Below, piece after piece: positions 6,942 through 15,283 of a stretch of DNA of 15,847 nucleotides (position 1 is the stretch's first letter; each line of letters starts with the position of its first letter). The translations under genes were made by a program, and so were the position numbers. The DNA lies in assembly GCA_034431765.1 (NCBI GenBank), contig DAOUDD010000103.1:1-15847 (forward strand). The letters are read 5' to 3'. Source of the DNA: DASYAN01 sp034431765 (lineage in GTDB: Bacteria > Chloroflexota > Ktedonobacteria > Ktedonobacterales > Ktedonobacteraceae). The notes below the pieces were generated by a model that worked only from the letters and a program-made list of their open reading frames with translations, had not been told where the DNA came from and made no database searches.

Positions 6942-8645
6942 CTATCGTTTCAACACCATTCCTAATGCCGTCACTCCAGCTAACGTAAGGCAGAACCAGC
7001 CAGGCACAACAAGATGGGCACTGGTCAGATAGACGCCTCCAGCGAGTGAACCGAGAAAGGCCAGTAGCAACGTAAGGCGTCCACCTGTGCTGGGAACTTC
7101 GATAGCAGCCTGATTCCGACCACGTCTACGCTGTCTACCCAATGGGAGATTTGCCAGGCGCACCTCGATCTGTCCCGCCTCAATACGTGTGATCAGCCGT
7201 TCCACTGAACGGGGTAGCGTCGTCACGACACGAGCGGTATCCAGCAGTTGACGAGCTAACTCTGTCGCAGTCTCCCCCGCACTGCTGGCGTCCAGGCCCA
7301 GAAAATGACGTGCGTAAGGAGTTGCAACTTTGACGAAGTCGAAATCAGGGGCTAAACCAGTAATGACACCAACGAGTGTGCTCACTGCACGGCCGGAAAA
7401 GGCAAACTGCGCGGGAATATGAAATGGCTGTCCATAGAGCAGCTCGACGACATCCTGCGCGATCTCACTCATATCCATATCGCGCAACTCCCCCAGCGTC
7501 ATCCCATAGTATTGATCCAGCAGCAGGGACAGCGCACGTTCAACCGCTACCATATTCGCCGTCTCTTGCAAGAAACCAAGCTTACTGAGCGCGTTAGCAA
7601 TCATATGCGCATCACGTGTCACAGCGCCCAGAAATAGTTCACGCATGGAACGCTTCATATGCCGTGTAATCGAGCCAACCATGCCAAAATCAATAAAGGC
7701 GATGACTGGACTTGAAGGCGAGGAGCCGCTCTTCACAAAAATATTGCCCGGATGCGGATCAGCATGGAAGAAGCCTGCTTCAAAAAACTGGTGGAAGTAG
7801 GCATTAACCGTGCGCTTCGCCACCTCCAGTCGATCAACTCCTCTCTTCTTCAATGCCGCATAATCATTGATTTTAATACCATCGATCCACTCGAGCACCA
7901 TTACATGCCGCGTCACATACTCTTCGTAAACTTTTGGAATGTACACAGTTGGATCATGCTGAAACATCTCGCGAAAACGTAGCGCATTCGTCGCCTCAGC
8001 TGCGAAATCCATCTCTTCAAAGACGGTGCGGCGAAACTCGCGGTAGAAGCCCCACAGATCGATCAGGCTACCGGGATCGACAAAACGTGTAACCAGCCAG
8101 ATGACGAACTTGAGTGTGCTTAAATCTGAGCGCACTAGCAGATCCAGGTGCGGACGTTGCACCTTGACCGCCACGGTCTCACCTGTGCGCGCCAGAATCG
8201 CTTTGTGCACCTGACCCAGCGACGCTGCGGCAGCGCACTCCCGCTCCAGCGTCCTGAACACCTTCTCCACAGGTTGCCTCAGATCGGCTTCCAGCATCGC
8301 AACAACGTGCTCAAACGGCTCCGGCGGGACTTCATCCTGCAGCGATGTGAGCACAGTGAGCGCACGTTCAGGTAAGAGATCAGCACGCGAACTTAAAAAT
8401 TGTCCGAGCTTGATCATCAAAACGCCGAGCTTGAGCGCTGTCTGACGAAATGCCACCAGCACCTCGACCAGGACCTCAACATCTGGCTGCACCTCATAAT
8501 TCCCACGCTCACGTGCTCGCAGCACGCGCCGCCGTTCACGGTAGATGACCCAGATCGTCCACAATAGCAAGCGAGACACGCGGAAGAAACGCATAAACTG
8601 CATTAATCTATTGATACCAGGTACTTTTCTCTGCATCCTACTCAT
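6942..8645 (-). CDS. ABC1/UbiB-family atypical protein kinase
   Basis: A member of the ABC1/ADCK/UbiB family, atypical kinase-like ATPases linked to isoprenoid-quinone and membrane lipid metabolism. 567 residues. Seen: the family-defining KLGQ (79-82) in LGVLMIKLGQFLSSRADLLP; the alanine-rich loop AAASLGQVH (138-147), which replaces the glycine loop of ordinary kinases; the ATP lysine K161 in VAVKVQRP; EMDFAAEA (211-218); the catalytic loop HADPHPGN (294-301); and the metal-binding IDFG (318-321). The C-terminus has two hydrophobic segments (about 525-565) separated by a short linker, the membrane anchor seen in UbiB-like proteins. All core residues are present. The ATG at 8645 has CCAGG six bases upstream; a second ATG at 8636 has AAGGA at better spacing, so the true start may be there. 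Whether it acts in menaquinone synthesis is unproven; no quinone genes are nearby. Confidence 0.92.
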   Translation of the reverse strand: MSRMQRKVPGINRLMQFMRFFRVSRLLLWTIWVIYRERRRVLRARERGNYEVQPDVEVLVEVLVAFRQTALKLGVLMIKLGQFLSSRADLLPERALTVLTSLQDEVPPEPFEHVVAMLEADLRQPVEKVFRTLERECAAAASLGQVHKAILARTGETVAVKVQRPHLDLLVRSDLSTLKFVIWLVTRFVDPGSLIDLWGFYREFRRTVFEEMDFAAEATNALRFREMFQHDPTVYIPKVYEEYVTRHVMVLEWIDGIKINDYAALKKRGVDRLEVAKRTVNAYFHQFFEAGFFHADPHPGNIFVKSGSSPSSPVIAFIDFGMVGSITRHMKRSMRELFLGAVTRDAHMIANALSKLGFLQETANMVAVERALSLLLDQYYGMTLGELRDMDMSEIAQDVVELLYGQPFHIPAQFAFSGRAVSTLVGVITGLAPDFDFVKVATPYARHFLGLDASSAGETATELARQLLDTARVVTTLPRSVERLITRIEAGQIEVRLANLPLGRQRRRGRNQAAIEVPSTGGRLTLLLAFLGSLAGGVYLTSAHLVVPGWFCLTLAGVTALGMVLKR

Positions 8646-8667
8646 CCTTTACCTGGAAACAGCCGTT

Positions 8668-8696
8668 CCCGTCCCTTTTTATGTAACCGTATCTTG
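8668..8696 (-). promoter_or_regulatory. Possible promoter for the UbiB-acyltransferase unit
   Basis: On the minus strand, about 50 bp or less upstream of the kinase start, TTGTTT followed by a 17-bp spacer and TACATA forms a weak sigma70-like arrangement. The -10 matches the consensus poorly, so this is tentative; positions are approximate by a few bases. Confidence 0.2.
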
Positions 8697-8773
8697 ATCC
8701 TAAAACAATTATCGAACAAATGCAATGACTGGCTTGAGGTAGTGATCGTCCAATAGATGAAAGGGGGCACTTA

Positions 8774-8782
8774 TGTTATAAT
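8774..8782 (+). promoter_or_regulatory. Extended -10 promoter
   Basis: TGtTATAAT is a perfect consensus -10 hexamer (8777-8782) with the TG extension that allows use without a good -35; none is seen at the right distance. Start of transcription would be near 8789. It reads into the small ORF at 8868 and the aminopeptidase at 9149. The 8646-8867 spacer holds otherwise only the possible divergent promoter. Confidence 0.6.
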
Positions 8783-8867
8783 TCTGAGGCCAGCGAAGCC
8801 ACGTTAGCACTGCTACAATCGTTCCCTCATATATTCTTAATGTAGAAGAGGAGGTGTATTGCACATT

Positions 8868-9038
8868 ATGGTAGAAGCAAGAAAAAAGGAGAAAATCTAT
8901 CAAATTGCTCTGAACAAGCTCAATGGGGTCTACTATGTAGATCCCCGACCAGAAATGACCGTCAACGAAAAACTACGAGAGCAGATCCATGATTTTCAGA
9001 AATTTTTAACAACAGATCTCTGGATATTTTCAAAATGA
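8868..9038 (+). CDS. Small hypothetical protein, 56 residues
   Basis: An unrecognised small open frame between the divergent promoter region and the aminopeptidase gene. The product begins MVEARKKEKIYQIALNKLNG and continues with VYYVDPRPEMTVNEKLREQI and a lysine/phenylalanine-rich end. It is charged, soluble, probably mostly helical with a central VYYVDPRPE strand-turn, and has no cysteine pair or membrane segment. AGGAGG (8849-8854) lies 13 bases before the ATG, which is far, and 4 bases before an in-frame TTG at 8859, which would add MHI; the start is therefore uncertain. A perfect extended -10 promoter lies about 90 bp upstream. The stop is 110 bp before the aminopeptidase start, so the two may share a transcript. 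I assign no function. It could be a chance frame, but promoter, ribosome site and composition together argue for a gene. Confidence 0.45.
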   Translation: MVEARKKEKIYQIALNKLNGVYYVDPRPEMTVNEKLREQIHDFQKFLTTDLWIFSK

Positions 9039-9148
9039 CAGCCTTCCTCAAGTGCTATTTGCAGTTCATATATGCCGGGAGTATCATGTAAGGGAAAAGT
9101 GCACACAATGCGAAACGATAGAGAGATATCTGGAAGGAGACACAACGT

Positions 9149-11836
9149 ATGACATTCTGTCAGCGAGCACAGGCCCTTGAGCTGGGCAATGGCTATAGCC
9201 TGCTGCACTTCACTACTCAGCAGAGCTTGCCCATTCCCGAATCGCGCTCCTTTGAGCTGCCTGGTGATACATTGCACTTTGCGCCGGATCGACCAGTAGA
9301 TGCTCAGCATGTCAAACTGGCTGTGACACTCGACTTCGAGCAAGAAACGATCAGTGGCAATGCGACAACAAGCTTCTTCGTGCTCTACGAGGAGATACGT
9401 ACAATCTCTTTCGACGCAATTGAACTCGAAATCGAAGGTGTCACGCTTGAGAATGGCTCAGAGCTGCACTACACGATGACGGATAAGAAGTTACTGGTGA
9501 CTTTAGATCGCCTCTATACACACGGCGAACAGTTCACCGTGACTGTCTACTACCATGCTAAGCCTCGCATTGGCCTGCAATTTATTAAGCCCGCCCCCGA
9601 AGATCCTACCCGTCCAGAGCAGGCATGGACCTTTGGGCAACCCAGCTATAACCGCTACTGGTTCCCCTGCCACGATTCACCGAACGAACGCGCCACGACA
9701 GAGATTCTCGCTACTGTGCCTGCCCGCTTTCAAACGATCTCCAATGGCAAGCTGCTGGAGGTGCTTGATCACGGTGAGACACGCACGCATCATTGGCGGC
9801 ACGATCTGCCCCACGCGGCCTACCTGGTCTCGCTGGTCGTCGGCGACTTTGCGCTGATCGAGGACACCTATAATGGCAAGCCGGTGAACTACTATGTGCG
9901 CAAGGACCGCAAAGACGATGCCCTCCTCTACATGGGCAAAACTCCGGCCATGATGAAGTTCTTCTCAGAGTATACCGGTGTCGAGTATCCCTACGAGACC
10001 TATGATCAGACAGTTGTTGAGATCTATACAGGGGCGATGGAACATACCACCTGTACGACTCACGGCTTTACGCTATTGATGGACAAAAAAGCGGCTCTCG
10101 ATCTGAGTCTGGACTATGTGCCTGTTGTTGCGCATGAGCTAGCGCACCAGTGGTTTGGCGATCTGGTAACCTGCCGCGATTGGTCAAACGCCTGGCTCAA
10201 CGAGGGTTTTGCTACCTACTTCGAGCGTATGTGGGTGGAGCACGATCTGGGACAGGACGCGTTCAAATATTCGATGCATCAGGGGAAAAAAAGCTACCTG
10301 TCTGAGGATAAGACATATCGCCGCCCCATCGTCTACTACATCTACCACGATCAGGGCTTTGAGCTGTTTGATCACCATCTTTACAATAAAGGGGCCTGGG
10401 TGCTGCATATGCTGCGCCATCAGCTCACGGATGCGGGCTTTCGGCGCGGCGTCAACGCGTATCTGAACCGCTTCCGCACCCGCGAGGTCGTCACCTCCGA
10501 TCTGCAACGTACCCTTGAAGAGGTTACCGGGCATAGCCTGGAGCGCTTCTTCCAGCAGTGGGTCTTCGGGGGCGGGCACCCAGAACTAGATGTCAGCTTC
10601 ACCTGGGATAGTGAGCACAATCTGGCGCGCCTCAAAATCAAGCAGACACAGAAAATTGATGTGCTGACGGCCTGCTTTGTCATGCCGCTGGATATCGCCT
10701 TTACCGTCCCCACCTCAGACGAAGCGGCCCATGCTGAGTCTCCAACAGAGACAAAGACCGTTTCGATACGTGTTCAGCTCGGCGAAGATGGGCAGGTGGA
10801 GCAAAACTTCTACATTCCTCTAGAGCGCGAACCGCTGATGATCCGGGTAGATCCTGATGGCTGGCTGCTCAAAACGCTGCACTTTGAGCGCCCTATACGC
10901 ATGCTCCGCTACCAACTCGCCCATGACCCGGATATCATTGGACGTATTGAGGCCGCCGAAGCACTCGGCGAAAGACGCGAGGAGAGCAGCTTGCTGGCCC
11001 TTAACGATGCCTTGAACAATGATGCTTTCTGGGGCGTACGCTTCAGCGCAGCAGTGGCCCTCGCCAAACACAATACTGATCGAGCACATACCAACCTGCT
11101 GCTAGCGCTCTTGCAACTTGATCCTACAAAGTTTTCGCGTGTGCGTGAAGCTATCATCCGTGCTTTGAGCACATTTAAAGCACCACAGCGCACAAGTCTT
11201 GCAGAGCGAACGCAAACGGCCCTGCGTCCTATCGTTGAAAATGGTGATCCGAGCTACCTGGTTGAAGCAGCCAGTGCCGAAGTGCTAGCTCAGACGCGCA
11301 CTGAAGGAAGCGTTGACTTTCTGCTGCGTTTTATTGACCGGCCAAGCTGGATGCATATCTTTCAACGGAGCCTCTTACGAGGTCTGGGGCAAAGCGGTGA
11401 TGATCGTGTCGTCGCTATCCTGGTAAACTACCTGTCAAATGCGAGTAATCCAGTCCTTCTGCGCCGTAGTGCCGCCAGCGGTCTGATGTTCGTAGGCGAG
11501 AATCGTCACCTCTACAGCCTGGCAGTTCGTGAAAGAGCTATTGATGCACTCCTCGAAGCGCTTCGCCACGATAGCTGGGAGCCAACACGTGCCACAGCAG
11601 CCGATGCACTGGCCGCCTTCAACGATAAGAGGGTTCTTCCCGATCTGGAAGAGGTGATTCAGGCTGAACTAGACGATGGTGCTAAAAGACGTATGCGCGT
11701 CGCCGCTCACACGTTACGTACAAGTGACAAGCAAGAAGAGCAGTATAAAGACCTGCGCAAAGATCTCGACGATGTACGCGAAGAGAACCGCAAACTGCGC
11801 GATCAATTGCTTGGTCTCGAAGCGCGTCTACCATAA
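9149..11836 (+). CDS. M1 family zinc aminopeptidase with C-terminal HEAT repeats
   Basis: A gluzincin of peptidase family M1, which removes N-terminal residues from peptides; 895 residues, no signal peptide, so probably cytoplasmic. Seen: an N-terminal beta domain (about 45-230); the exopeptidase motif as GAMEH (295-299) instead of the usual GAMEN; the zinc site HELAH (329-333) with the third ligand E352 in LNEGFATYFERMW; a following helical/beta region to about 570; then a long run of helical pairs (about 575-850) with alanine/leucine-rich HEAT-like repeats (RIEAAEALGER, VRFSAAVALAKH, TRATAADALAAF); and a charged coiled coil at the end (about 855-895). All zinc-binding and catalytic residues of HEXXH-E are present, so activity is expected. 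GGAAGGAGA before the ATG supports this start. It resembles TAF2-like M1 proteins in architecture, but those lack the zinc site. Physiological substrates are unknown. Confidence 0.93.
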   Translation: MTFCQRAQALELGNGYSLLHFTTQQSLPIPESRSFELPGDTLHFAPDRPVDAQHVKLAVTLDFEQETISGNATTSFFVLYEEIRTISFDAIELEIEGVTLENGSELHYTMTDKKLLVTLDRLYTHGEQFTVTVYYHAKPRIGLQFIKPAPEDPTRPEQAWTFGQPSYNRYWFPCHDSPNERATTEILATVPARFQTISNGKLLEVLDHGETRTHHWRHDLPHAAYLVSLVVGDFALIEDTYNGKPVNYYVRKDRKDDALLYMGKTPAMMKFFSEYTGVEYPYETYDQTVVEIYTGAMEHTTCTTHGFTLLMDKKAALDLSLDYVPVVAHELAHQWFGDLVTCRDWSNAWLNEGFATYFERMWVEHDLGQDAFKYSMHQGKKSYLSEDKTYRRPIVYYIYHDQGFELFDHHLYNKGAWVLHMLRHQLTDAGFRRGVNAYLNRFRTREVVTSDLQRTLEEVTGHSLERFFQQWVFGGGHPELDVSFTWDSEHNLARLKIKQTQKIDVLTACFVMPLDIAFTVPTSDEAAHAESPTETKTVSIRVQLGEDGQVEQNFYIPLEREPLMIRVDPDGWLLKTLHFERPIRMLRYQLAHDPDIIGRIEAAEALGERREESSLLALNDALNNDAFWGVRFSAAVALAKHNTDRAHTNLLLALLQLDPTKFSRVREAIIRALSTFKAPQRTSLAERTQTALRPIVENGDPSYLVEAASAEVLAQTRTEGSVDFLLRFIDRPSWMHIFQRSLLRGLGQSGDDRVVAILVNYLSNASNPVLLRRSAASGLMFVGENRHLYSLAVRERAIDALLEALRHDSWEPTRATAADALAAFNDKRVLPDLEEVIQAELDDGAKRRMRVAAHTLRTSDKQEEQYKDLRKDLDDVREENRKLRDQLLGLEARLP

Positions 11837-11856
11837 CATTTCTACTCGACACATCA

Positions 11857-11887
11857 TGGAGGAGCATGAAATGGTCATGCTCCTCCA
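11857..11887 (+). terminator. Hairpin after the aminopeptidase gene
   Basis: A perfect 13-bp inverted repeat (11857-11869 with 11875-11887) with a 5-base loop, starting 21 bp after the stop codon. It is GC-rich and stable but is followed by no T run, so it may be a transcript-stabilising 3' hairpin or a terminator of the U-less kind. Confidence 0.6.
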
Positions 11888-12175
11888 GTCATACATCCCC
11901 ATGACAAAAGTCATAGTGCCAGAATAGCTCTTCCAGCACTCCTCACATCCCCTCTACTTCCGTATACTTTCTCTTGTCCACAGAATACTCTTTCCATTCA
12001 GTTGAGCGAAGCCAGACACTTCTTCTCTGCTGCATGAGCTTTGCTAGAAACGAAATGACGTTTGCAGCAGGTATCAAAGCACGAAGTGGTATTAGTGAAT
12101 GCGCATGAGTAAGAAATGGACAAACAGAGTAGTCAAAAAGCAATCACACATGCTATCGAGCCAGGAGCAGAAATA

Positions 12176-13090
12176 ATGGAAAGCAGTGCAGAAGTTCCAG
12201 CAGTCGAACTTCATGAAGCAGTCAAAACCTTCGGTACAGTACAGGCCCTCAAAGGTATCAATCTTACCGTTCAACCAGGCGAAGTTGTTGCTCTCCTGGG
12301 ACCCAATGGTGCAGGAAAAACAACCGCTATCTCGCTGATGCTCGGCTTGCGCGCCCCTACAAAAGGATACGCGCGTGTTTTCGGTCAGAATCCCCGCTTG
12401 CCTTCTGCACGCACACATATTGGGGCAATGCTGCAAGAGTCTGGCCTACCGGCAATGCTCAAGGTACACGAGGTTATCGAGCTTGTTCGGCGGCTGTACC
12501 CGCATCCGTTCTCAACCGAAGCGGTTATTGAGATGGCTCAGTTGGGTGAAAAAGCGCACACAATCGTTGGTAAACTTTCGGGTGGACAACGACAGCGTCT
12601 CTACTTCGCGCTCGCTATCGCGGGCAACCCCGACGTTCTCTTTCTCGATGAACCTACGGTGGCAATGGACGTTGAGGCACGGCGCAATTTCTGGGAGCAG
12701 ATCGACACATTTGTTCAACAGCATAAAACGATTCTGCTGACCACACACAATCTCCAGGAAGCTGACGCTCTCGCACAACGCATCATCGTTATCAACAAAG
12801 GGGTTGTCGTTGCCGAAGGTAGCCCTGAGCAGATCAAGCGCCAGGTGGGAGGCAAGCACATTCGTTTCCGCGCAACGGAACTCCGGGCAGCCGAACTTTC
12901 CCATTTGCCCGGCGTTCAGAGCATTCATACTGAGAGAGATCTCTTCGATCTTGTGTCACAACAGCCAGAGCTGACACTGGCTCAGATATTCCAGCAAGGT
13001 ATTGAAATTCGTGACCTTGAGGTTGTTGGGGCTGGCCTGGAGGAAGCATTCATCTCGATCACCCATGAACAAGCTCTTGCCAACGCGTAA
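12176..13090 (+). CDS. ABC-2 type exporter ATP-binding subunit (DrrA/CcmA-like)
   Basis: The ATPase of an ABC exporter; it hydrolyses ATP on the cytoplasmic face to drive the permease encoded next. Seen: Walker A GPNGAGKTT (42-50, K48), a Q-loop near MLQESGL, the signature LSGGQRQRL, Walker B DVLFLDEPT, the D-loop VAMDVEARR, and the switch histidine in TTHNLQEAD. The C-terminal 80 residues (RFRATELRAAELSHLPG onward) form the accessory domain usual in drug/antibiotic-export ATPases such as DrrA. I prefer the ATG at 12176, with AGGAG about ten bases upstream, giving 304 residues; an in-frame ATG at 12116 would add 20 unconserved residues with no clear ribosome site. The permease gene starts 53 bp downstream, so the two form one operon. 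The cargo is unknown: drug, lipid or polysaccharide are all possible. Confidence 0.92.
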   Translation: MESSAEVPAVELHEAVKTFGTVQALKGINLTVQPGEVVALLGPNGAGKTTAISLMLGLRAPTKGYARVFGQNPRLPSARTHIGAMLQESGLPAMLKVHEVIELVRRLYPHPFSTEAVIEMAQLGEKAHTIVGKLSGGQRQRLYFALAIAGNPDVLFLDEPTVAMDVEARRNFWEQIDTFVQQHKTILLTTHNLQEADALAQRIIVINKGVVVAEGSPEQIKRQVGGKHIRFRATELRAAELSHLPGVQSIHTERDLFDLVSQQPELTLAQIFQQGIEIRDLEVVGAGLEEAFISITHEQALANA

Positions 13091-13143
13091 CATACAGTAC
13101 ATTTTCATTAGAAAAAACGATAATTACGGCGAAGGATAAAACT

Positions 13144-13950
13144 ATGAACATTGCACAGAATCCCTTGAACACAGCGGAAATACAACAGCAACCCCGAAAA
13201 GCGTTTTTGTCATACTACATCTATAGCGAATTCCTGAAGCTTGCACGCATGCCGGCATTTATGATTCCAACACTTCTTTCGCCTGTACTCTTCTTCGCTC
13301 TGTTTGGTCTGCCGAACGTGAAAGATTCTATTCAGAGCGTGAATGCAGCAAGCTACATCATGGTGTCATTGGGGAGTTACGCAACGATGTTCACAGGCTT
13401 TGTCACCTTTGGCGCAGGCGTAGCGAGCGAACGCGGATTGGGCTGGAACAAGTTGATGCGCGCTACACCGCTTCATCCGCTTGCCTACTTCTTCGCCAAA
13501 CTGGTCGTTGCAATCTTCATGGGTCTGCTCAGCCTGGGCACGCTCTTTGCCTTTGCACTTCTCGTAGGTAAACTCTCTATTCCAGCTACCACGCTGTTGC
13601 AGATCGCGGGCCTACTCGTGGTGGATATGATACCGTTTATCATCATCGGTTTCGCACTGGGTTACATCGCGGGACCGAACTCGGCGGCACCCATAGCCTC
13701 AATGCTCTTCCTGGTGCTTGGCTTTGGCTCCGGTCTGCTTATCCCGCTGCAGTTCGCGCCTGACTTCATTCAGAAGATCGCGCCCTACTTCCCCAGTTAC
13801 CACGCGGCACAGCTTGGCTGGAGTGTATTGGGAGCTGGGGACGGCAAACCTTTCTGGTTCCACCTGCTCTGGCTGGCGGGCTACACCACAGTCTTCCTGG
13901 TCCTGGCAGTAATTGCCTACCAACGCGACGAAAGCAAAAACTTTGGTTAA
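13144..13950 (+). CDS. ABC-2 type transporter permease
   Basis: The membrane partner of the preceding ATPase, 268 residues with six hydrophobic segments in the ABC-2 layout. Seen: a cytoplasmic N-terminus of about 28 residues; the amphipathic stretch YIYSEFLKLARMPAFMI leading into segment one (TLLSPVLFFALFGL); segment two around SLGSYATMFTGFVTFG; the cytoplasmic loop ASERGLGWNKLMRATPLHPL, which is the coupling region facing the ATPase; segments three to five (FFAKLVVAIFMGLLSLG, LLQIAGLLVVDMIPFIII, SMLFLVLGFGSGLLIPL); an extracellular loop with FPSYHAAQLGW; and a final segment (WLAGYTTVFLVLAVIAY). GAAGGA precedes the ATG. The family usually works as a dimer with two ATPases. Related pairs are often followed by a histidine kinase and response regulator; none is present here, so regulation is not visible. 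Confidence 0.92.
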   Translation: MNIAQNPLNTAEIQQQPRKAFLSYYIYSEFLKLARMPAFMIPTLLSPVLFFALFGLPNVKDSIQSVNAASYIMVSLGSYATMFTGFVTFGAGVASERGLGWNKLMRATPLHPLAYFFAKLVVAIFMGLLSLGTLFAFALLVGKLSIPATTLLQIAGLLVVDMIPFIIIGFALGYIAGPNSAAPIASMLFLVLGFGSGLLIPLQFAPDFIQKIAPYFPSYHAAQLGWSVLGAGDGKPFWFHLLWLAGYTTVFLVLAVIAYQRDESKNFG

Positions 13951-13969
13951 GCTACTCCGTTTGATAAGC

Positions 13970-14006
13970 ACAGGCGCACAGATTGTCAACAGTCTGGAGC
14001 GCCTGT
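13970..14006 (+). terminator. Nested hairpin after the exporter operon
   Basis: An 8-bp outer stem (ACAGGCGC 13970-13977, GCGCCTGT 13999-14006) encloses an inner stem (CAGA 13979-13982, TCTG 13993-13996, extendable with a wobble pair). It starts 20 bp after the permease stop. The downstream tail is only weakly T-rich, but position and stability fit a terminator. The rest of the 13951-14283 spacer holds a small CCCC/GGGG hairpin near 14173-14188, a possible 19-codon minus-strand frame and the promoter described below. Confidence 0.6.
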
Positions 14007-14205
14007 AAACTATTTCCTCTCGACATAAATTTGTGACTAATATAACACAGTCATAGGTAGTATTCTGAATTGCTCGAAAGATAGGTAAGTAATTCAACTC
14101 TTGAGCATCATCATTCCGATGTGCAAAGGTCCAGCTTGTTTTGGTCCTGCCATACAATTTCTCCCCTCTTAAACCCCGTCTTTGGGGCTATCTCGATATG
14201 AAAGA

Positions 14206-14214
14206 TGGTATACT
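14206..14214 (+). promoter_or_regulatory. Extended -10 promoter of the isomerase gene
   Basis: TGgTATACT is a near-consensus -10 (14209-14214) with the TG extension; the -35 position has no good match. Transcription would begin near 14221 and give a leader of about 60 bases before the ATG at 14284. Confidence 0.5.
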
Positions 14215-14283
14215 TAGAAAAGAGTACAGGTATTCGTAGCACATGCTAACCAACTACATTCTATTTTATAGGGGAGCTTTCTG

Positions 14284-15027
14284 ATGACCGATATAGTAGC
14301 ACTGCAATTGTACACGGTTCGCGACGAGACGGCGAAGGATTTCAGACTAACACTGCGCCGCGTGGCCGAGATAGGGTATTCTGGCGTTGAATTTGCCGGT
14401 TATGGCGATATTCCTTCTAAAGAGATGGCTGCGCTGCTTGCCGACAACAATCTTCAGGCTGTAGGCACACACGTCGGCCTGCAAGCACTTGAGGAGGACT
14501 TTGACCGCGAGGTGAATTACTGCCTCGAAATTGGTTGTTCCCTGCTGATCATTCCCTGGCTTGATCCTAAACTGCGTAGTGGAGATAGCTTCAAACAACT
14601 CGCCAGGCGTTTCAATGAGCTGGGTCAGCACGCACAGGCACGTGGCGTCACATTGGGTTACCATAACCACGATTTCGAGTTTCAGAGAGAGGGTGAGCAC
14701 ACGTTGCTTGAAAATCTGTTGAACGAGACCGATCCAAATCTGCTCAAACTGGAGCTGGATACCTATTGGACCTCGTACGCTGGTGTCGATCCTGTCGCTT
14801 TTATTCAGAAGTACGCGAGTCGTATCGCCTCACTCCATCTCAAGGATATGACTCCTGAACGCACCTTCACTGAGGTTGGAGACGGTACTCTCGATATCGC
14901 GGGCTTTATTGAGGCTGCACGGCCGGGTGGAACAAAATATTTTATTGTCGAAAATGATCAACCAACAGTTCCATCGCTTGAGAGTGCACGTCGCTCATTT
15001 GAGAACATGCATCGTAGTTTAACCTGA
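14284..15027 (+). CDS. Sugar phosphate isomerase/epimerase family protein (xylose isomerase-like TIM barrel)
   Basis: A 247-residue (beta/alpha)8-barrel protein of the AP endonuclease 2 / xylose isomerase-like superfamily, which holds metal-dependent sugar and polyol epimerases and isomerases. Seen: an opening strand IVALQLYTVRDE, GYSGVEFAGYGD (31-42), the strand GVTLGYHNHDFEF (121-133) with likely metal ligand E132, LKLELDTYW (154-162) with D159, IASLHLKDM (181-189) with H185, and YFIVEND (219-225) with E223. These four form the expected E-D-H-E metal site, so the protein should be an active enzyme rather than a relic. The barrel is complete and there is no signal peptide. GGGGAG eight bases before the ATG sets the start. 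The neighbours give no sugar pathway, so the substrate stays open; inositol-like or keto-sugar epimerisation is a family-level possibility only. Confidence 0.88.
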   Translation: MTDIVALQLYTVRDETAKDFRLTLRRVAEIGYSGVEFAGYGDIPSKEMAALLADNNLQAVGTHVGLQALEEDFDREVNYCLEIGCSLLIIPWLDPKLRSGDSFKQLARRFNELGQHAQARGVTLGYHNHDFEFQREGEHTLLENLLNETDPNLLKLELDTYWTSYAGVDPVAFIQKYASRIASLHLKDMTPERTFTEVGDGTLDIAGFIEAARPGGTKYFIVENDQPTVPSLESARRSFENMHRSLT

Positions 15028-15283
15028 TCTACGAGCTTTTTGTGTGGGTCTTTTTTTGGGGAGCGTAAAGAGGCTGTTTCCTTGGAGAAGAGATCCACTT
15101 TCCAGACCAAGCCAATCTTTCCTGCCTGTGAGCAGGTGATACGAAGAGAACTTTCTTATCCGAAAGAAGATGAGCTTATGTGAGAAGCGGAGATGCGCCC
15201 AGCCTCCCAGCCTCACACTCTTACTCTTACATGCAATATATGTTGCACATAGCTGCACACAGAGAAGAAAGAGGAGATTTTTG

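Noticed and set aside
10184..11193. Several minus-strand open frames of 89-131 codons inside the aminopeptidase gene
   Set aside because: Antisense shadows of a strongly conserved peptidase sequence.
11942..11968. CTCACA and TATACT as a promoter for the exporter operon
   Set aside because: The spacer is only 15 bp and there is no TG extension, so support is too thin, although some promoter must lie in 11888-12175.
13699..14157. A 152-codon minus-strand frame starting with TTG and running into the permease gene
   Set aside because: Two thirds of it is antisense to the conserved permease; the strong ribosome site in front belongs better to the out-of-frame ATG at 14153.
15028..15060. T-rich run after the isomerase gene as a terminator
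   Set aside because: The run of T is clear but no stable stem precedes it.
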